Shown: positions 18,373 to 27,444 of the stretch, piece after piece
How positions within the stretch are numbered: position 1 is the stretch's first letter
Layout: the number at the start of each line of letters is the position of its first letter
Assembly (NCBI RefSeq): GCF_016863135.1
Contig: NZ_BOOH01000005.1
Span: 1-64,000 of the forward strand
DNA: 64,000 bases
Origin: Planobispora longispora
Lineage (GTDB): Bacteria; Actinomycetota; Actinomycetes; Streptosporangiales; Streptosporangiaceae
Direction: 5' to 3'
Made by a program: the position numbers and the translations under genes
The notes under the pieces: model-generated
Database searches by the model: none
The model's input: the letters and a program-made list of their open reading frames with translations, nothing else
What the model was told of the DNA's origin: nothing

Positions 18373-19773
18373 TCATCCCAGTCTACGGGCCTGGCGGGAG
18401 CGGGCCTTCATCGCCGCCTTCCGCGCGGCTTTGGCCACGGCGGCGTCGGCGTGGTGGGCGCCGAGCATCTCGAGCACCGCGATCCGGTCGGGGTGCTCGA
18501 CCACGGCCATCTCCTCGACCATGCGGACCAGGTCCTCGCCCGGCTCGATCGCGCCGAACTCGCCCATCCCCTCGGGGGCCTTGCCCAGGTGGATCAGCGA
18601 GGCCAGCGTGTCGACCGCGAGCCAGGTGTTGTCGGCCGGGGTGAGCGCCGGGGCGGGCAGGTCGCGGATGTGCAGCCAGGAGGCGGCGTAGCGCCACATG
18701 ACGGGCTCGCCGAGCGCCTCCCGGAAGGGGATCTCGGCCTCGGGCCCCAGCTCCTCCAGGATCGTGCCCACGGTGCCGCGCTGGCCGGCCGTGCCGGACG
18801 AGGCGATCTTGAGCAGGTCGCGGGCGGCGGTCTCGGCGGAGCGGGACTCCAGCCACACGGTGACGGCGCTGGGCGGGACGGAGCCCGCGACCATCGCCTC
18901 GACCAGCTCGGCCGCGCCGAAGTCGGCGAAGACGGCGACCTCGGCCCCGGTGGGCGCGTCGTGCCCCTCCCGCATCAGGTCCTGGCGGACGGCCCACACG
19001 CCGAGCGGGGTCAGCCGGTGCCAGCCCGCCGCGGCCGGCTCGACCAGCCCGCAGTAGCGCAGCAGCGCGAGCGCGCCCTCCAGCTCGGCGGGCAGGCGGG
19101 CGGTCAGCTCCCGCATCTGCGCCGGGCGGGCCTCGCAGGCCACCTCGTGCGACTGGAGGATGCCCTTGACCAGGGTGGCGTGGGAGAGCCCCTCGTTCAC
19201 GGCGTACATCGTCGCGAGCATCTCGGCGAGGTGCTCGTCCACCACGGCGGACCCGGTCAGGCTCTCGTCGGCGCGGTCCAGGACGTCCATGACCACGCCG
19301 TCCCAGAACTCCAGGAGCGCCGTGGCGGGCAGCTCGGCGGAGAGGGCCAGCGGCCCGGGCGAGGCGACGCCCCGGGAGATCCGCAGCATGCCGGTGTTGA
19401 CCGCGACGACCCAGAGCAGGTGGAGCCGGTCCGGGCCGGAGAGCCCGAGCTCGGCGGCGGCCCGGACGGGGTCGGGCAGCAGGCACTCGGGGGTCACCTC
19501 GCGGGTGCCGGTCCACGCCACCAGCCGCTGGACGTCGGCCACCAGCGGGACCCGCGGCACGGCGCGGGCGAGATCGGCGTCGGAGGCCAGGTCGACCGGG
19601 GGGAAGCTCAGCGCCTCGCTGTCGCATCCGGGGCAGTCGCAGTCGCCGTCACCGGCGACGGAGTCGTCGAGAACGGCCGCGCGCGCCTCGGGAGGCGCGA
19701 TCCCCAACTCGTCGACCAGCCTCCGCAACGCACCGAGATCGAAGACGTTGCCGGTGTTCCCGCTCTTTGCCAC
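18373..19773 (-). CDS. Uncharacterised protein with CxCxxC motif, paralogue of the next gene upstream
   Basis: The 466-residue product is not recognised. Features: a short N-terminal region, CDCPGC at 45-50 (Cys45, 47, 50), a central alpha-helical body rich in Leu/Ala/Glu, the segment CGLVEPAAAGWHRLTPLGVWAVRQDL (around 260, resembling a winged-helix wing) and a basic C-terminal tail AAVAKAARKAAMKARSR. It aligns end to end with residues 150-546 of the upstream gene (FPPVDL versus LPPVRL; VPLVADVQRLVAW versus VPLLTDARRLVQW; EHPDRIAVLEMLG versus DHPDVVEVLELLG), so they are tandem paralogues. The Cys cluster could bind zinc. A TAAGTT hexamer six bases before GTG 19773 suggests a leaderless mRNA. 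Confidence 0.75.
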   Translation of the reverse strand: MAKSGNTGNVFDLGALRRLVDELGIAPPEARAAVLDDSVAGDGDCDCPGCDSEALSFPPVDLASDADLARAVPRVPLVADVQRLVAWTGTREVTPECLLPDPVRAAAELGLSGPDRLHLLWVVAVNTGMLRISRGVASPGPLALSAELPATALLEFWDGVVMDVLDRADESLTGSAVVDEHLAEMLATMYAVNEGLSHATLVKGILQSHEVACEARPAQMRELTARLPAELEGALALLRYCGLVEPAAAGWHRLTPLGVWAVRQDLMREGHDAPTGAEVAVFADFGAAELVEAMVAGSVPPSAVTVWLESRSAETAARDLLKIASSGTAGQRGTVGTILEELGPEAEIPFREALGEPVMWRYAASWLHIRDLPAPALTPADNTWLAVDTLASLIHLGKAPEGMGEFGAIEPGEDLVRMVEEMAVVEHPDRIAVLEMLGAHHADAAVAKAARKAAMKARSRQARRLG

Positions 19774-19813
19774 CCGTGAAACTTACTCCACAGGAGCCCC
19801 GCGGATGTACGGC

Positions 19814-21454
19814 TCAGCCGATGGCGCGCGAACGCGCCTTGAATGCTGCTTTCCGTGCTGCCTTGGCCACGTTCTGGTCCGGGAGAGAACGCCCCAGAAG
19901 CTCCAGAACCTCCACCACGTCGGGATGGTCCACCCGCCACATCTCCTCGATCACGTGCGCGGGAGGACCGGAGACCGCCATGTTCTCGCTGAACGACTCC
20001 GGGTCGTCCTCGGCCGCCGGCAGCGCCAGGGCGAGCATGTCCACGCTCATCCAGAGCACCTCGGCCTCGGTGAGGCTGGGGGCCGCCAGCCCCCGGGCGG
20101 ACAGCCAGTGGATGGCGTGCGGGCGCAGCTCGGGCTCTCCCAGGACGCCGCGGACCGCCTCCTCCGCCTCGGGGCCGAGCCGGTCCACGACCGTCACCGC
20201 GATGCCCCGGGCGGTCGCGGGAGCGCCCGAGACCGCCCCGAGGAGCTCGGCGGCGGCCGCGGCGGCGGTCCGGCGGCTCAGCCAGTTCTCGATGTCGGCC
20301 TCGGCCGCCTCCAGCGGCACTCCGGACAGCAGTCCCTCGATCAACGCGGCCGCGTCGGCGTCGGCCAGGTCGGCGGCCTCGGGGGCGTCCAGGCGCAGGC
20401 GGAGGTAGAGCTGGCGCAGTCCCCAGACCGCCAGGGGGGTCAGCGCCAGCGCGTCGTCCCTGCGCTCGACCAGCCCGCAGCGGACCATCCGCCGCACGGC
20501 CTCGTCGAGGTCGAGGTCCTCCTCCTCGGCGAGCAGACCGATCTCGTCCAGGTACTCCATGACGAGGTCGGTCGAGAGCGGCGCCTGCAGCCGGTAGAGC
20601 ATGTCGCACAGGCCGTACAGCTCCCCGTCGAAGACCTCCCAGCCGGTGACCGCCCCGCCGGTCCCCCCCTCGACGAGGAACTCCACCGTCTCGGCCCACA
20701 CCTGGAGCGGGTCGCGCTCCTCGGCGTCGAAGGCGGCCCCGCCCTCCAGCACGACCAGGCCGGTGCGCACCGCCAGCTCCCACAGCAGGACCGGGTCGGG
20801 GACGGCGAGCTGGGTGGCCGCCTCGGCGGCGTCGCGGGCGCGCAGGCGGCCCTTGAGGGTGGGGGTGCGGCCGCCGGCCAGCATCCACTGGACCAGGCGG
20901 CGGGCGTCGGTCAGCAGCGGCACCCGGAGGGCCGCCTCGGCGAGCGCGTCGCGGGGCGCCAGCCGCACCGGGGGAAGGGGGGCGCAGCCCGGGCAGTCGC
21001 AGGGTTCCGCGCCGGACTCGCCCTCCGGGGCCGGCCGGCCGTCCTCCAGCGTGTCGGCGCCCATCGCGCTGAACAGGCTCTTGGCCATGCCGAACCGGGT
21101 GGTGTCGGCCAGGGCGATCGGCATCTCGGGCTCGGCCCGGTCGATGGTGGCACGCATGCGCGCGGCCATCTTGCCGCCGATCTCCTCGGTCGAGAGGAGG
21201 AAGTCGACGAGGGTGCGGGCCGCCGCGATCGTCTCGGAAGCGCTTTCCGGCGGGGCGATGACCTTGCGGGGGTAGATGTCGAGCAGCAGTTCCTCGAAAG
21301 TGTCCTCGCTGAAATCGCCCAGGTGGTCGACTCCCAGGTAATCGCTCGCGTAGTCGCAGAGCAGCCGTATCTCGTCCACGTCGACGCGCAGGCCGTTCGC
21401 CCGTCCCCACGCACGCAGATCGTCTATGGCCTGATTCACCCATTCGATCGACAC
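19814..21454 (-). CDS. Uncharacterised protein with CxCxxC motif and extra N-terminal domain
   Basis: The 546-residue product is not recognised. Residues 1-105 form an acidic helical domain absent from the downstream paralogue (SIEWVNQAIDDLRAWGRANG, DYLGVDHLGDFSEDTFEELL). CDCPGC follows at 152-157 (Cys152, 154, 157), then a body shared with the paralogue, including CGLVERRDDALALTPLAVWGLRQLYL and the basic tail NVAKAARKAAFKARSR. Both genes share GC-biased codon use with their neighbours, so recent transfer is not indicated. It starts at GTG 21454, with TAATTT eight bases upstream, and lies 50 bases after priA. Gene duplication followed by loss or gain of the N-terminal domain is the simplest history. 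Confidence 0.75.
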   Translation of the reverse strand: MSIEWVNQAIDDLRAWGRANGLRVDVDEIRLLCDYASDYLGVDHLGDFSEDTFEELLLDIYPRKVIAPPESASETIAAARTLVDFLLSTEEIGGKMAARMRATIDRAEPEMPIALADTTRFGMAKSLFSAMGADTLEDGRPAPEGESGAEPCDCPGCAPLPPVRLAPRDALAEAALRVPLLTDARRLVQWMLAGGRTPTLKGRLRARDAAEAATQLAVPDPVLLWELAVRTGLVVLEGGAAFDAEERDPLQVWAETVEFLVEGGTGGAVTGWEVFDGELYGLCDMLYRLQAPLSTDLVMEYLDEIGLLAEEEDLDLDEAVRRMVRCGLVERRDDALALTPLAVWGLRQLYLRLRLDAPEAADLADADAAALIEGLLSGVPLEAAEADIENWLSRRTAAAAAAELLGAVSGAPATARGIAVTVVDRLGPEAEEAVRGVLGEPELRPHAIHWLSARGLAAPSLTEAEVLWMSVDMLALALPAAEDDPESFSENMAVSGPPAHVIEEMWRVDHPDVVEVLELLGRSLPDQNVAKAARKAAFKARSRAIG

Positions 21455-21503
21455 AGGGAGAAATTAACGGCTTACTGTCAGCGCCGCGAATCGGGGAAAC
21501 GGC

Positions 21504-23720
21504 TCAAATGGTGTCCAGCGGGTCAATGCATACCTTGATCACCTCGTCCGCCTTACGCGCCGAGCGGACCCCGGAGGCCCCCTTCAGCGCCGCGGCGAGC
21601 GCCGCTCCCGCCGCCCACGGCACCCGCACCAGGGCGCGTTCCCGCACCTGGTCGTCCCTGGAGGGCTCGACGGGCACGGGTCCGAGGACCTGCGCCCCCT
21701 CGGGGAGGGTCAGCTCCCCCAGCATTTCCCGGACCGCCGCCGCGGACCCGGTGAGGGTGGCCATTCTCACCGCCGGGGGGAAACCGAGTTCTGTCCTGTC
21801 GGCCAGTTCTCGCTCGGCATGGGTGACCGGATCCCAGCGGACCAGCGCCTGCACGGGAAGGAGCGAGGAGTCGGCGAGCACGACGATCTCGGCCCCGGGC
21901 CGCAGCAGGGCGGCGGCGTTCATCCAGCGGCGCAGCGTCTCCTCGGCGACCCTCAGGTCCGGGCGGCCGAGCAGGGCCCACCCGTCCAGCAGCACCCCGG
22001 CGGCGTACCCGCCCTCGGGCACCGGCTCGGCCCCCGGCGTGGCCACCACGAGCGCCCGGCCGGACCCGACCGCGGCCAGCACGCCGTCCTTCCCCGACGT
22101 CTTGACCGGGACCGAGGGGAAGGCCCGCCCGAGCTCCTCGGCCGTACGGCGGGCGCCGACCACCCGCGCCCGCACCCGCGTCCCGCCGCACGCCTGGCAC
22201 CGCCACTGCCCGGCGATCCGCCCGCACCAGCGGCAGTACGGCACCGCGTGGCCGCCGCGCAGCGCGAGCGGTCCCGCGCAGCTCCCGCACCGGGCCGGGG
22301 CCCGGCAGGTCTGGCAGGCCAGCGCGGGCAGGTATCCCCGCCGGGGGACCTGCACCAGGACCGGGCCGTCCTCCAGGCCGGCCTTCAGCACCCGCCAGGC
22401 GAGGCTGGGCAGCCGGGCCGCCCGCGCGGCCGCGTCCCTGGCCAGCTCGGCGTCGTCGCCGGCCGGGCGGACCCGGGGAGCCCTGGCCCGCACCGTCTCG
22501 CGGGCCGCGGTGATCGGACCGGCCCAGCCGGTGGCGACCAGCCGGGTGGCCTCCGCCGTCCGCGCGTATCCGCCGACGAGCAGGCCCGCGCGGCCGTGGT
22601 GGGCGCGCAGCGCGAGGATCTCCCTGGTGTGCGGGTACGGCGCCAGCTTCACGGAGTGGAGGTCGTCGCCGTCGTCCCAGACGACCGCCAGGCCGAGGTC
22701 CCGGACCGGCGCGAACGCCGCCGCCCAGGTGCCGACGGCCACCCGGACCTCTCCCCTGGAGACCTTGAGCCACCGCCTGTAGCGTTCGGCCGGGCCCAGC
22801 CCCGCGGTGAGCGCGACATGCTCCCCCGGTCCCAGGACGGCGCTCAGCGCCGCGTCGGCCAGCACCACGTCCTTGCCGTCGGGCACCACCACGAGCGCGC
22901 CCCGGCCGCCGCGCAGCGTCTCCCGCACGGCCACGGCCACGGCCGCCGGCCACTCGGGCCCGTCCGCGCCGGTCCCGGGCAGCGCCGTCCACACCGCCCG
23001 CGGCGCGCGCCCCTCGGCCAGCGCCGCGAGGAAGGCCGCGCCCTCCCGGTAGGCCGCCCACGGCCCCGGCTCCCCGGCGGCCGCCGCACCGCCCGTTTCC
23101 GGCCCGTCCGCCCCCTCGCAGGCCGGCTCGTCCACCGGCGCGGAGGACCCCGGGGCGGAGGATCCGGCCCCCGGGGCGCAGGACCCCGGCGCGAGCGCGG
23201 GGACCGCGCGCTCCTCGGCCTCGACCCTGGCGTGACGCGGCGGGACGGCCAGGCGCAGGACGTCGGCCATGGTCCCGGCGTAGCGGTCGGCGACGGCCCT
23301 GGTGAGGAGGGCGATCTCCGGGGAGAGCACCGGCTCCGGGGAGACGACCCGCTCCAGGCGCGCGAGCGCGCCCTCGTGCTCGCTGACCTCGACCCGCTCC
23401 AGCAGGAACCCGTCGACGAGCTTCCCGGCGAACCTGATGCGGACCCGGCAGCCCGGGACGGCCTCGGCGTCGAGCGGGGCGGGGACGAGATAGTCGAACG
23501 GCCGGTCCAGATGGGGCAGCGGGGTGTCCACCGCGACCCGCGCGACCGGCAGCACGGCGGCGGTCTCCGGCACGCCCTTGGCCGGGGCCGCCTTCGCCGG
23601 GCCCGCGGCCCGCCCTCCGCGACCGGCGGGCCGCCGCTCCGCGGGCCCGGCCGGGGCCGGGCGCACGGAGGCGAGCGGCAGGAGGGCGCCGTCGTCTGGG
23701 GAGGGGGTCGAGTGAGCCAC
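21504..23720 (-). CDS. priA: Primosomal protein N' (PriA), helicase motifs degenerate
   Basis: The 738-residue protein is the replication-restart factor PriA. After a low-complexity N-terminal extension, the DNA-binding domain starts near residue 57 (VARVAVDTPLPHLDRPFDYLVP). The zinc-binding region near 460-515 keeps eight cysteines (CQTCRAPARCGSC and CRWCGRIAGQWRCQAC). The nucleotide-binding motif expected as GxTGSGKT reads ALPGTGADGPEWP, and the DEEH box reads WDDGDD, so ATPase activity is probably lost. Loss of these motifs is known for actinobacterial PriA, whose role is then likely structural primosome assembly. The start is GTG 23720. It follows metK on the same strand. Confidence 0.9.
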   Translation of the reverse strand: MAHSTPSPDDGALLPLASVRPAPAGPAERRPAGRGGRAAGPAKAAPAKGVPETAAVLPVARVAVDTPLPHLDRPFDYLVPAPLDAEAVPGCRVRIRFAGKLVDGFLLERVEVSEHEGALARLERVVSPEPVLSPEIALLTRAVADRYAGTMADVLRLAVPPRHARVEAEERAVPALAPGSCAPGAGSSAPGSSAPVDEPACEGADGPETGGAAAAGEPGPWAAYREGAAFLAALAEGRAPRAVWTALPGTGADGPEWPAAVAVAVRETLRGGRGALVVVPDGKDVVLADAALSAVLGPGEHVALTAGLGPAERYRRWLKVSRGEVRVAVGTWAAAFAPVRDLGLAVVWDDGDDLHSVKLAPYPHTREILALRAHHGRAGLLVGGYARTAEATRLVATGWAGPITAARETVRARAPRVRPAGDDAELARDAAARAARLPSLAWRVLKAGLEDGPVLVQVPRRGYLPALACQTCRAPARCGSCAGPLALRGGHAVPYCRWCGRIAGQWRCQACGGTRVRARVVGARRTAEELGRAFPSVPVKTSGKDGVLAAVGSGRALVVATPGAEPVPEGGYAAGVLLDGWALLGRPDLRVAEETLRRWMNAAALLRPGAEIVVLADSSLLPVQALVRWDPVTHAERELADRTELGFPPAVRMATLTGSAAAVREMLGELTLPEGAQVLGPVPVEPSRDDQVRERALVRVPWAAGAALAAALKGASGVRSARKADEVIKVCIDPLDTI

Positions 23721-23916
23721 CCACCTGTCCTACCAGATGCGCGCGGGCACTCCCGCCCACTCGCGACGGGGCCCGCGGACGCGCGAGAGCGCGCTGCGGA
23801 CGCGCGGGCCCGACCGGCGCGCGAATGCCCGGCCGCCTCCAGAACGACGGCCGACGGCCACGCTGAGGACGCTCAGGGGCATCCGCGGACGCTCACGGCG
23901 CTCCGGCGCGGAACGG

Positions 23917-23952
23917 CGACCGCCCCCGGGAGACGGCTCCCGGGGGCGGTCG
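23917..23952 (-). terminator. Perfect 16-bp hairpin after metK
   Basis: CGACCGCCCCCGGGAG (23917-23932) and CTCCCGGGGGCGGTCG (23937-23952) form a perfect stem with a four-base loop, 15 bases past the metK stop on the minus strand. The stem is long enough to terminate without a T-tract and separates metK from priA. Confidence 0.8.
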
Positions 23953-23966
23953 TGAACGGCTCGGGG

Positions 23967-25154
23967 TTACAGACCGGCGGCGGTGCGCAGGGCCTCGGCG
24001 CGGTCGGTGGCCTCCCAGGAGAACTCCGGACGGCCGAAGTGGCCGTAGGCGGAGGTCTCCGAGTAGATCGGGCGGAGCAGGTCGAGGTCGCGGATGATCG
24101 CGGCCGGGCGCAGGTCGAAGACCTGGAGCACGGCGTCCTGGATCTTGGTGATGTCGACCTTCTCGGTGCCGAAGGTCTCCACGAACACGCCGACCGGGTG
24201 CGCCTTGCCGATGGCGTAGGCGACCTGGACCTCGGCGCGGTCGGACAGGCCGGCCGCGACGATGTTCTTGGCGACCCAGCGCATGGCGTAGGCGGCCGAG
24301 CGGTCGACCTTGGACGGGTCCTTGCCGGAGAAGGCGCCGCCGCCGTGCCGGGCCATGCCGCCGTAGGTGTCGACGATGATCTTCCGGCCGGTCAGACCGG
24401 CGTCGCCCATCGGGCCGCCGATCTCGAAGCGGCCGGTCGGGTTGACCAGCAGCCGGTAGCCCTCGGTCTCGATGTCCAGGCCCGCGAGGACCGGGTCGAC
24501 CACGTGCTCCTTGATGTCCGGAGCGAGCATCTCCTTGAGGTCGATCTCCGAGGCGTGCTGGGTGGAGACGACCACCGTGTCGAGGCGGACCGGGCGGTCG
24601 CCGTCGTACTCGATGGTGACCTGGGTCTTGCCGTCGGGGCGCAGGTAGGGGACGGTGCCGTCCTTGCGGACCTGCGACAGGCGGTGGGCCAGGCGGTGCG
24701 CCAGCGTGATCGGCAGCGGCATCAGCTCCGGGGTCTCCCGGCAGGCGTAGCCGAACATGAGGCCCTGGTCGCCCGCGCCCTGCCGGTCGAGCTCGTCGGT
24801 GTCGCCCTCCTCCCGGTGCTCGTAGGCGTCGTCGACGCCCTGGGCGATGTCGGGGGACTGCGCGCCGATGGACACCGAAACACCGCAGGAGGCGCCGTCG
24901 AAGCCCTTGTGCGAGGCGTCGTAGCCGATCTCGAGGATCTTCTCCCGGATCAGGCCCGGGATGTCGACGTAGGTCTCCGTCGTCACCTCTCCGGCGACGT
25001 GGACCTGACCGGTGGTGATCAGCGTCTCGACCGCGACGCGGCTCTTGGGGTCGCCCTTGAGCATGGCGTCGAGAATCGCGTCACTGATCTGGTCTGCGAT
25101 CTTGTCCGGGTGGCCCTCGGTGACCGACTCGGAGGTGAACAGGCGACGGGACAA
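23967..25154 (-). CDS. metK: S-adenosylmethionine synthase
   Basis: The 395-residue enzyme makes S-adenosylmethionine from methionine and ATP. It opens with [17 protein letters not shown], where His15 is the conserved ATP-contacting residue; other landmarks are the loop [32 protein letters not shown] and the ATP-binding [19 protein letters not shown]. The open frame continues upstream, and ATG 25169 is possible. TTG 25154 is preferred because GAGGAG (25162-25167) lies seven bases before it and Streptomyces MetK begins [14 protein letters not shown]. The product supplies SAM for rsmB and other methyltransferases. Confidence 0.94.
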   Translation of the reverse strand: MSRRLFTSESVTEGHPDKIADQISDAILDAMLKGDPKSRVAVETLITTGQVHVAGEVTTETYVDIPGLIREKILEIGYDASHKGFDGASCGVSVSIGAQSPDIAQGVDDAYEHREEGDTDELDRQGAGDQGLMFGYACRETPELMPLPITLAHRLAHRLSQVRKDGTVPYLRPDGKTQVTIEYDGDRPVRLDTVVVSTQHASEIDLKEMLAPDIKEHVVDPVLAGLDIETEGYRLLVNPTGRFEIGGPMGDAGLTGRKIIVDTYGGMARHGGGAFSGKDPSKVDRSAAYAMRWVAKNIVAAGLSDRAEVQVAYAIGKAHPVGVFVETFGTEKVDITKIQDAVLQVFDLRPAAIIRDLDLLRPIYSETSAYGHFGRPEFSWEATDRAEALRTAAGL

Positions 25155-25225
25155 GTCAGGGCTCCTCATGCAGCGGCTGCTGGCGGGTGGTGTCCGGCGC
25201 GGGGGCACCGGTAGCGTTCCGCCGA

Positions 25226-25245
25226 AGTCTAGCTCCACCTGGAGC
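25226..25245 (-). promoter_or_regulatory. metK promoter with spacer palindrome
   Basis: On the minus strand a TAGACT -10-like hexamer (25226-25231) lies about 70 bases before the metK start. Directly upstream of it is the perfect palindrome GCTCCACCTGGAGC (25232-25245), placed in the -10/-35 spacer, where a bound repressor would block polymerase. No SAM riboswitch structure was recognised in the leader. Confidence 0.4.
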
Positions 25246-25335
25246 GGCGTGGCCAAACCGCCGCGAATCCGAGCACGATTCCGTACTCGGGCGCGGCGGC
25301 CCGCGTGTCGCGGCGCGGGACGGGACGGTCCGGAG

Positions 25336-25704
25336 TCACAGGTGGGGAAGCGGATCGGGGGGCAGCGTCTCGGGGGCGAAGACCTCGGCGTCGGCGGCGC
25401 GGACCACCGCTCCGTACTCCTCGTCGATCTCGAACACCATGCCGCCGAACTCGATGATCGCCCCGGCGGAGAACTCCACCGGACCGAGCCGGGTGCGCCG
25501 GGCGTGGGTGGCGTAGACCGAGGACGGCATGTCGCGGTCGAAGCGCTCGGTGGAGAGCACGGAGATCGTCCTGTCGGTGACCACGATCAGGAAGGTCACC
25601 ATGTCCGGCGAGCCCACCGAGAGCGCGGGGAGGATGTAGCAGATGTCCTGATCTGCGGGGAGCAGGGCTCGGCAGCGCGCTCTGACGGCGGCGGGCACCG
25701 GCAT
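25336..25704 (-). CDS. Small conserved-looking protein of unknown function
   Basis: The 122-residue product is not recognised. It appears to be an alpha/beta protein with strands [17 protein letters not shown] and [24 protein letters not shown], a pattern seen in small PH-like folds; this is a guess from periodicity. It has no signal peptide or membrane segment and a Pro-rich C-terminus. Codon use matches the neighbours, and AGGGGGTCTGATC precedes ATG 25704, which supports a real gene. It sits between coaBC and metK on the same strand. Confidence 0.65.
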   Translation of the reverse strand: MPVPAAVRARCRALLPADQDICYILPALSVGSPDMVTFLIVVTDRTISVLSTERFDRDMPSSVYATHARRTRLGPVEFSAGAIIEFGGMVFEIDEEYGAVVRAADAEVFAPETLPPDPLPHL

Positions 25705-25919
25705 GATCAGACCCCCTGGCAGCGCGTTCCAGGTCGTTTCGGACGCAGTATCCGTCGGCGGAGGATCTCCGGCAAGCGAAGCGGCCGAAGAGACCGGGCG
25801 GGCGGCGCGCGGGGATCCGAGGGCGGGCGCGTCCTCGCGCCGCCGGAGGAGGACCGGGCGCGACCGGGATCCGGGTAAGGGAGAGCGACCGGGTAAGGGA
25901 GGGCGGCCGGGCGGCCGGG

Positions 25920-27164
25920 TCAGGGAGCGCGGTCGACGCGCGCGGCGACGAGGTCCCAGACCACGTCGGCCAGGGCCTCCTTGGGGCCGCGCGGGATCTC
26001 CACCGGCTCGCCGTCGGCGGCCAGGACCACCGCGGCGTTGTCCGGGGTGCCGAAGGCGAGGTTCTCCCCCACCTGGTTGACCACCAGCAGGTCGCAGCCC
26101 TTGCGGGCGAGCTTGGCCCGGCCGTTGGCCAGGACGTCGTCGGTCTCCGCGGCGAATCCGACGATCACCGACGGGTACGGCTTCACGCCGTCGCGGCGGC
26201 GCTCCCCCAGCTCAGCGAGAATGTCGGGATTTTTCACCAGATGAATGGCGTCCGGCTCGGCCGAGGTCTTCTTTATCTTCGAATCGCTCCGTGCCGCGGG
26301 CCGGAAGTCGGCGACGGCGGCGGCCATGACCACGGCGTCGGCGTCCTCCACCGCCTCCAGCACGGCCTCGCGCAACCGCAGGGCCGACTCGACCCGGACC
26401 ACCGTGACCCCCGCGGGATCGGGCAGCGCGACGTTGGCCGCGATCAGCGTGACCCGGGCGCCGCGGGCGGCGGCCGTACGGGCCAGGGCGTATCCCTGCA
26501 GGCCCGAGGAGCGGTTGCCGATGAAGCGGACCGGGTCGATGGCCTCGCGGGTGCCTCCCGCGGAGACGACCACGTGGCGGCCCGCGAGATCGAGGGCGCG
26601 CCCGGCGAGGACCCGGCGGCAGACCTCGAAGATCTCTGCGGGGTCGGGCAACCTCCCGCGGCCGGTGTCGGCGCCGGTGAGACGGCCCACGGCGGGGTCG
26701 AGGACCAGCGCGCCGCGCTCGCGGAGGGTGGCCACGTTGGCCTGGGTCGCCGGATGCTCCCACATCTCGGTGTGCATGGCCGGGGCGAACACCACCGGGC
26801 AGCGCGCGGTGAGCAGGGTGTTGGTCAGCAGGTCGCCGGCCAGCCCGTGGGCGGCCTTGGCCAGCACGTCGGCGGTGGCGGGGGCCACCACCACCAGATC
26901 GGCGCCCTGCCCGATGCGGACGTGCGGCACCTCGTGCACGGCGTCCCAGACGTCGGCGCTCACCGGGTTGCCGGAGAGCGCGGCCCAGGTCGGCTCGCCG
27001 ACGAAGCGGAGCGCCTCCCGGGTCGGGACCACCCGGACGTCGTGCCCGGACTCGGTGAACAGGCGCAGCAGCTCGCACGCCTTGTAGGCGGCGATGCCCC
27101 CGCTCACCCCGAGGACGACGCTGGGCCTGCCGGGCGTGTCCCGGCCGGGCGTCCCGGTGGACAA
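25920..27164 (-). CDS. coaBC: Bifunctional phosphopantothenoylcysteine decarboxylase / phosphopantothenate-cysteine ligase
   Basis: The 414-residue fusion performs two steps of coenzyme A synthesis. The N-terminal CoaC flavoprotein domain (1-185) shows VVLGVSGGIAAYKACELLR, DLVVVAPATADVLAKAAHGLAGDLL and the substrate-binding FAPAMHTEMWEHP. The C-terminal CoaB domain (from about 190) begins HVVVSAGGTREAIDPVRFIGN, followed by SSGLQGYALA and the KIKK lysine region in RSDSKIKKTSAEPD. The start is TTG 27164, three bases after the rpoZ stop; another start is possible. Placement after gmk and rpoZ is conserved across actinobacteria. Confidence 0.93.
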   Translation of the reverse strand: MSTGTPGRDTPGRPSVVLGVSGGIAAYKACELLRLFTESGHDVRVVPTREALRFVGEPTWAALSGNPVSADVWDAVHEVPHVRIGQGADLVVVAPATADVLAKAAHGLAGDLLTNTLLTARCPVVFAPAMHTEMWEHPATQANVATLRERGALVLDPAVGRLTGADTGRGRLPDPAEIFEVCRRVLAGRALDLAGRHVVVSAGGTREAIDPVRFIGNRSSGLQGYALARTAAARGARVTLIAANVALPDPAGVTVVRVESALRLREAVLEAVEDADAVVMAAAVADFRPAARSDSKIKKTSAEPDAIHLVKNPDILAELGERRRDGVKPYPSVIVGFAAETDDVLANGRAKLARKGCDLLVVNQVGENLAFGTPDNAAVVLAADGEPVEIPRGPKEALADVVWDLVAARVDRAP

Positions 27165-27167
27165 GGG

Positions 27168-27431
27168 CTAGCCCTCGATGGGCTCGGTGGTGAGCAGGCC
27201 CTCGCTGACCTCGCGCAGCGCGATGGACAGCGGCTTCTCCTGCGCGTGGGTCTCCACCAGCGGGCCGACGTACTCCAGCAGGCCCTCGCCGAGCTGGGAG
27301 TAGTAGGCGTTGATCTGGCGGGCGCGCTTCGAGCCGATGATCACAAGGCTGTACTTGCTGTCGACGATGTCGAGGAGCGCGTCGATCGACGGGTGGGTGA
27401 TGCCTTCTGTGTAGGCAGCGTTGCTTGCCAC
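27168..27431 (-). CDS. rpoZ: RNA polymerase omega subunit
   Basis: The 87-residue omega subunit stabilises the beta-prime subunit of RNA polymerase. The segment [34 protein letters not shown] split over residues 8-41 is diagnostic. A longer frame to 27485 overlaps gmk; GTG 27431 is chosen because AGGGGA lies about eight bases upstream and it gives the family N-terminus. It is in a tight row gmk-rpoZ-coaBC. Confidence 0.95.
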   Translation of the reverse strand: MASNAAYTEGITHPSIDALLDIVDSKYSLVIIGSKRARQINAYYSQLGEGLLEYVGPLVETHAQEKPLSIALREVSEGLLTTEPIEG

Positions 27432-27444
27432 GTTGTGTTTTCCC

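Noticed and set aside
21819-25214. 1131-codon plus-strand ORF spanning priA and metK
   Set aside because: Runs antisense through two recognisable genes and their intergenic terminator; no family features.
25170-25335. SAM riboswitch upstream of metK
   Set aside because: No SAM-I, SAM-II or SAM-IV core motif could be found by eye in the leader.
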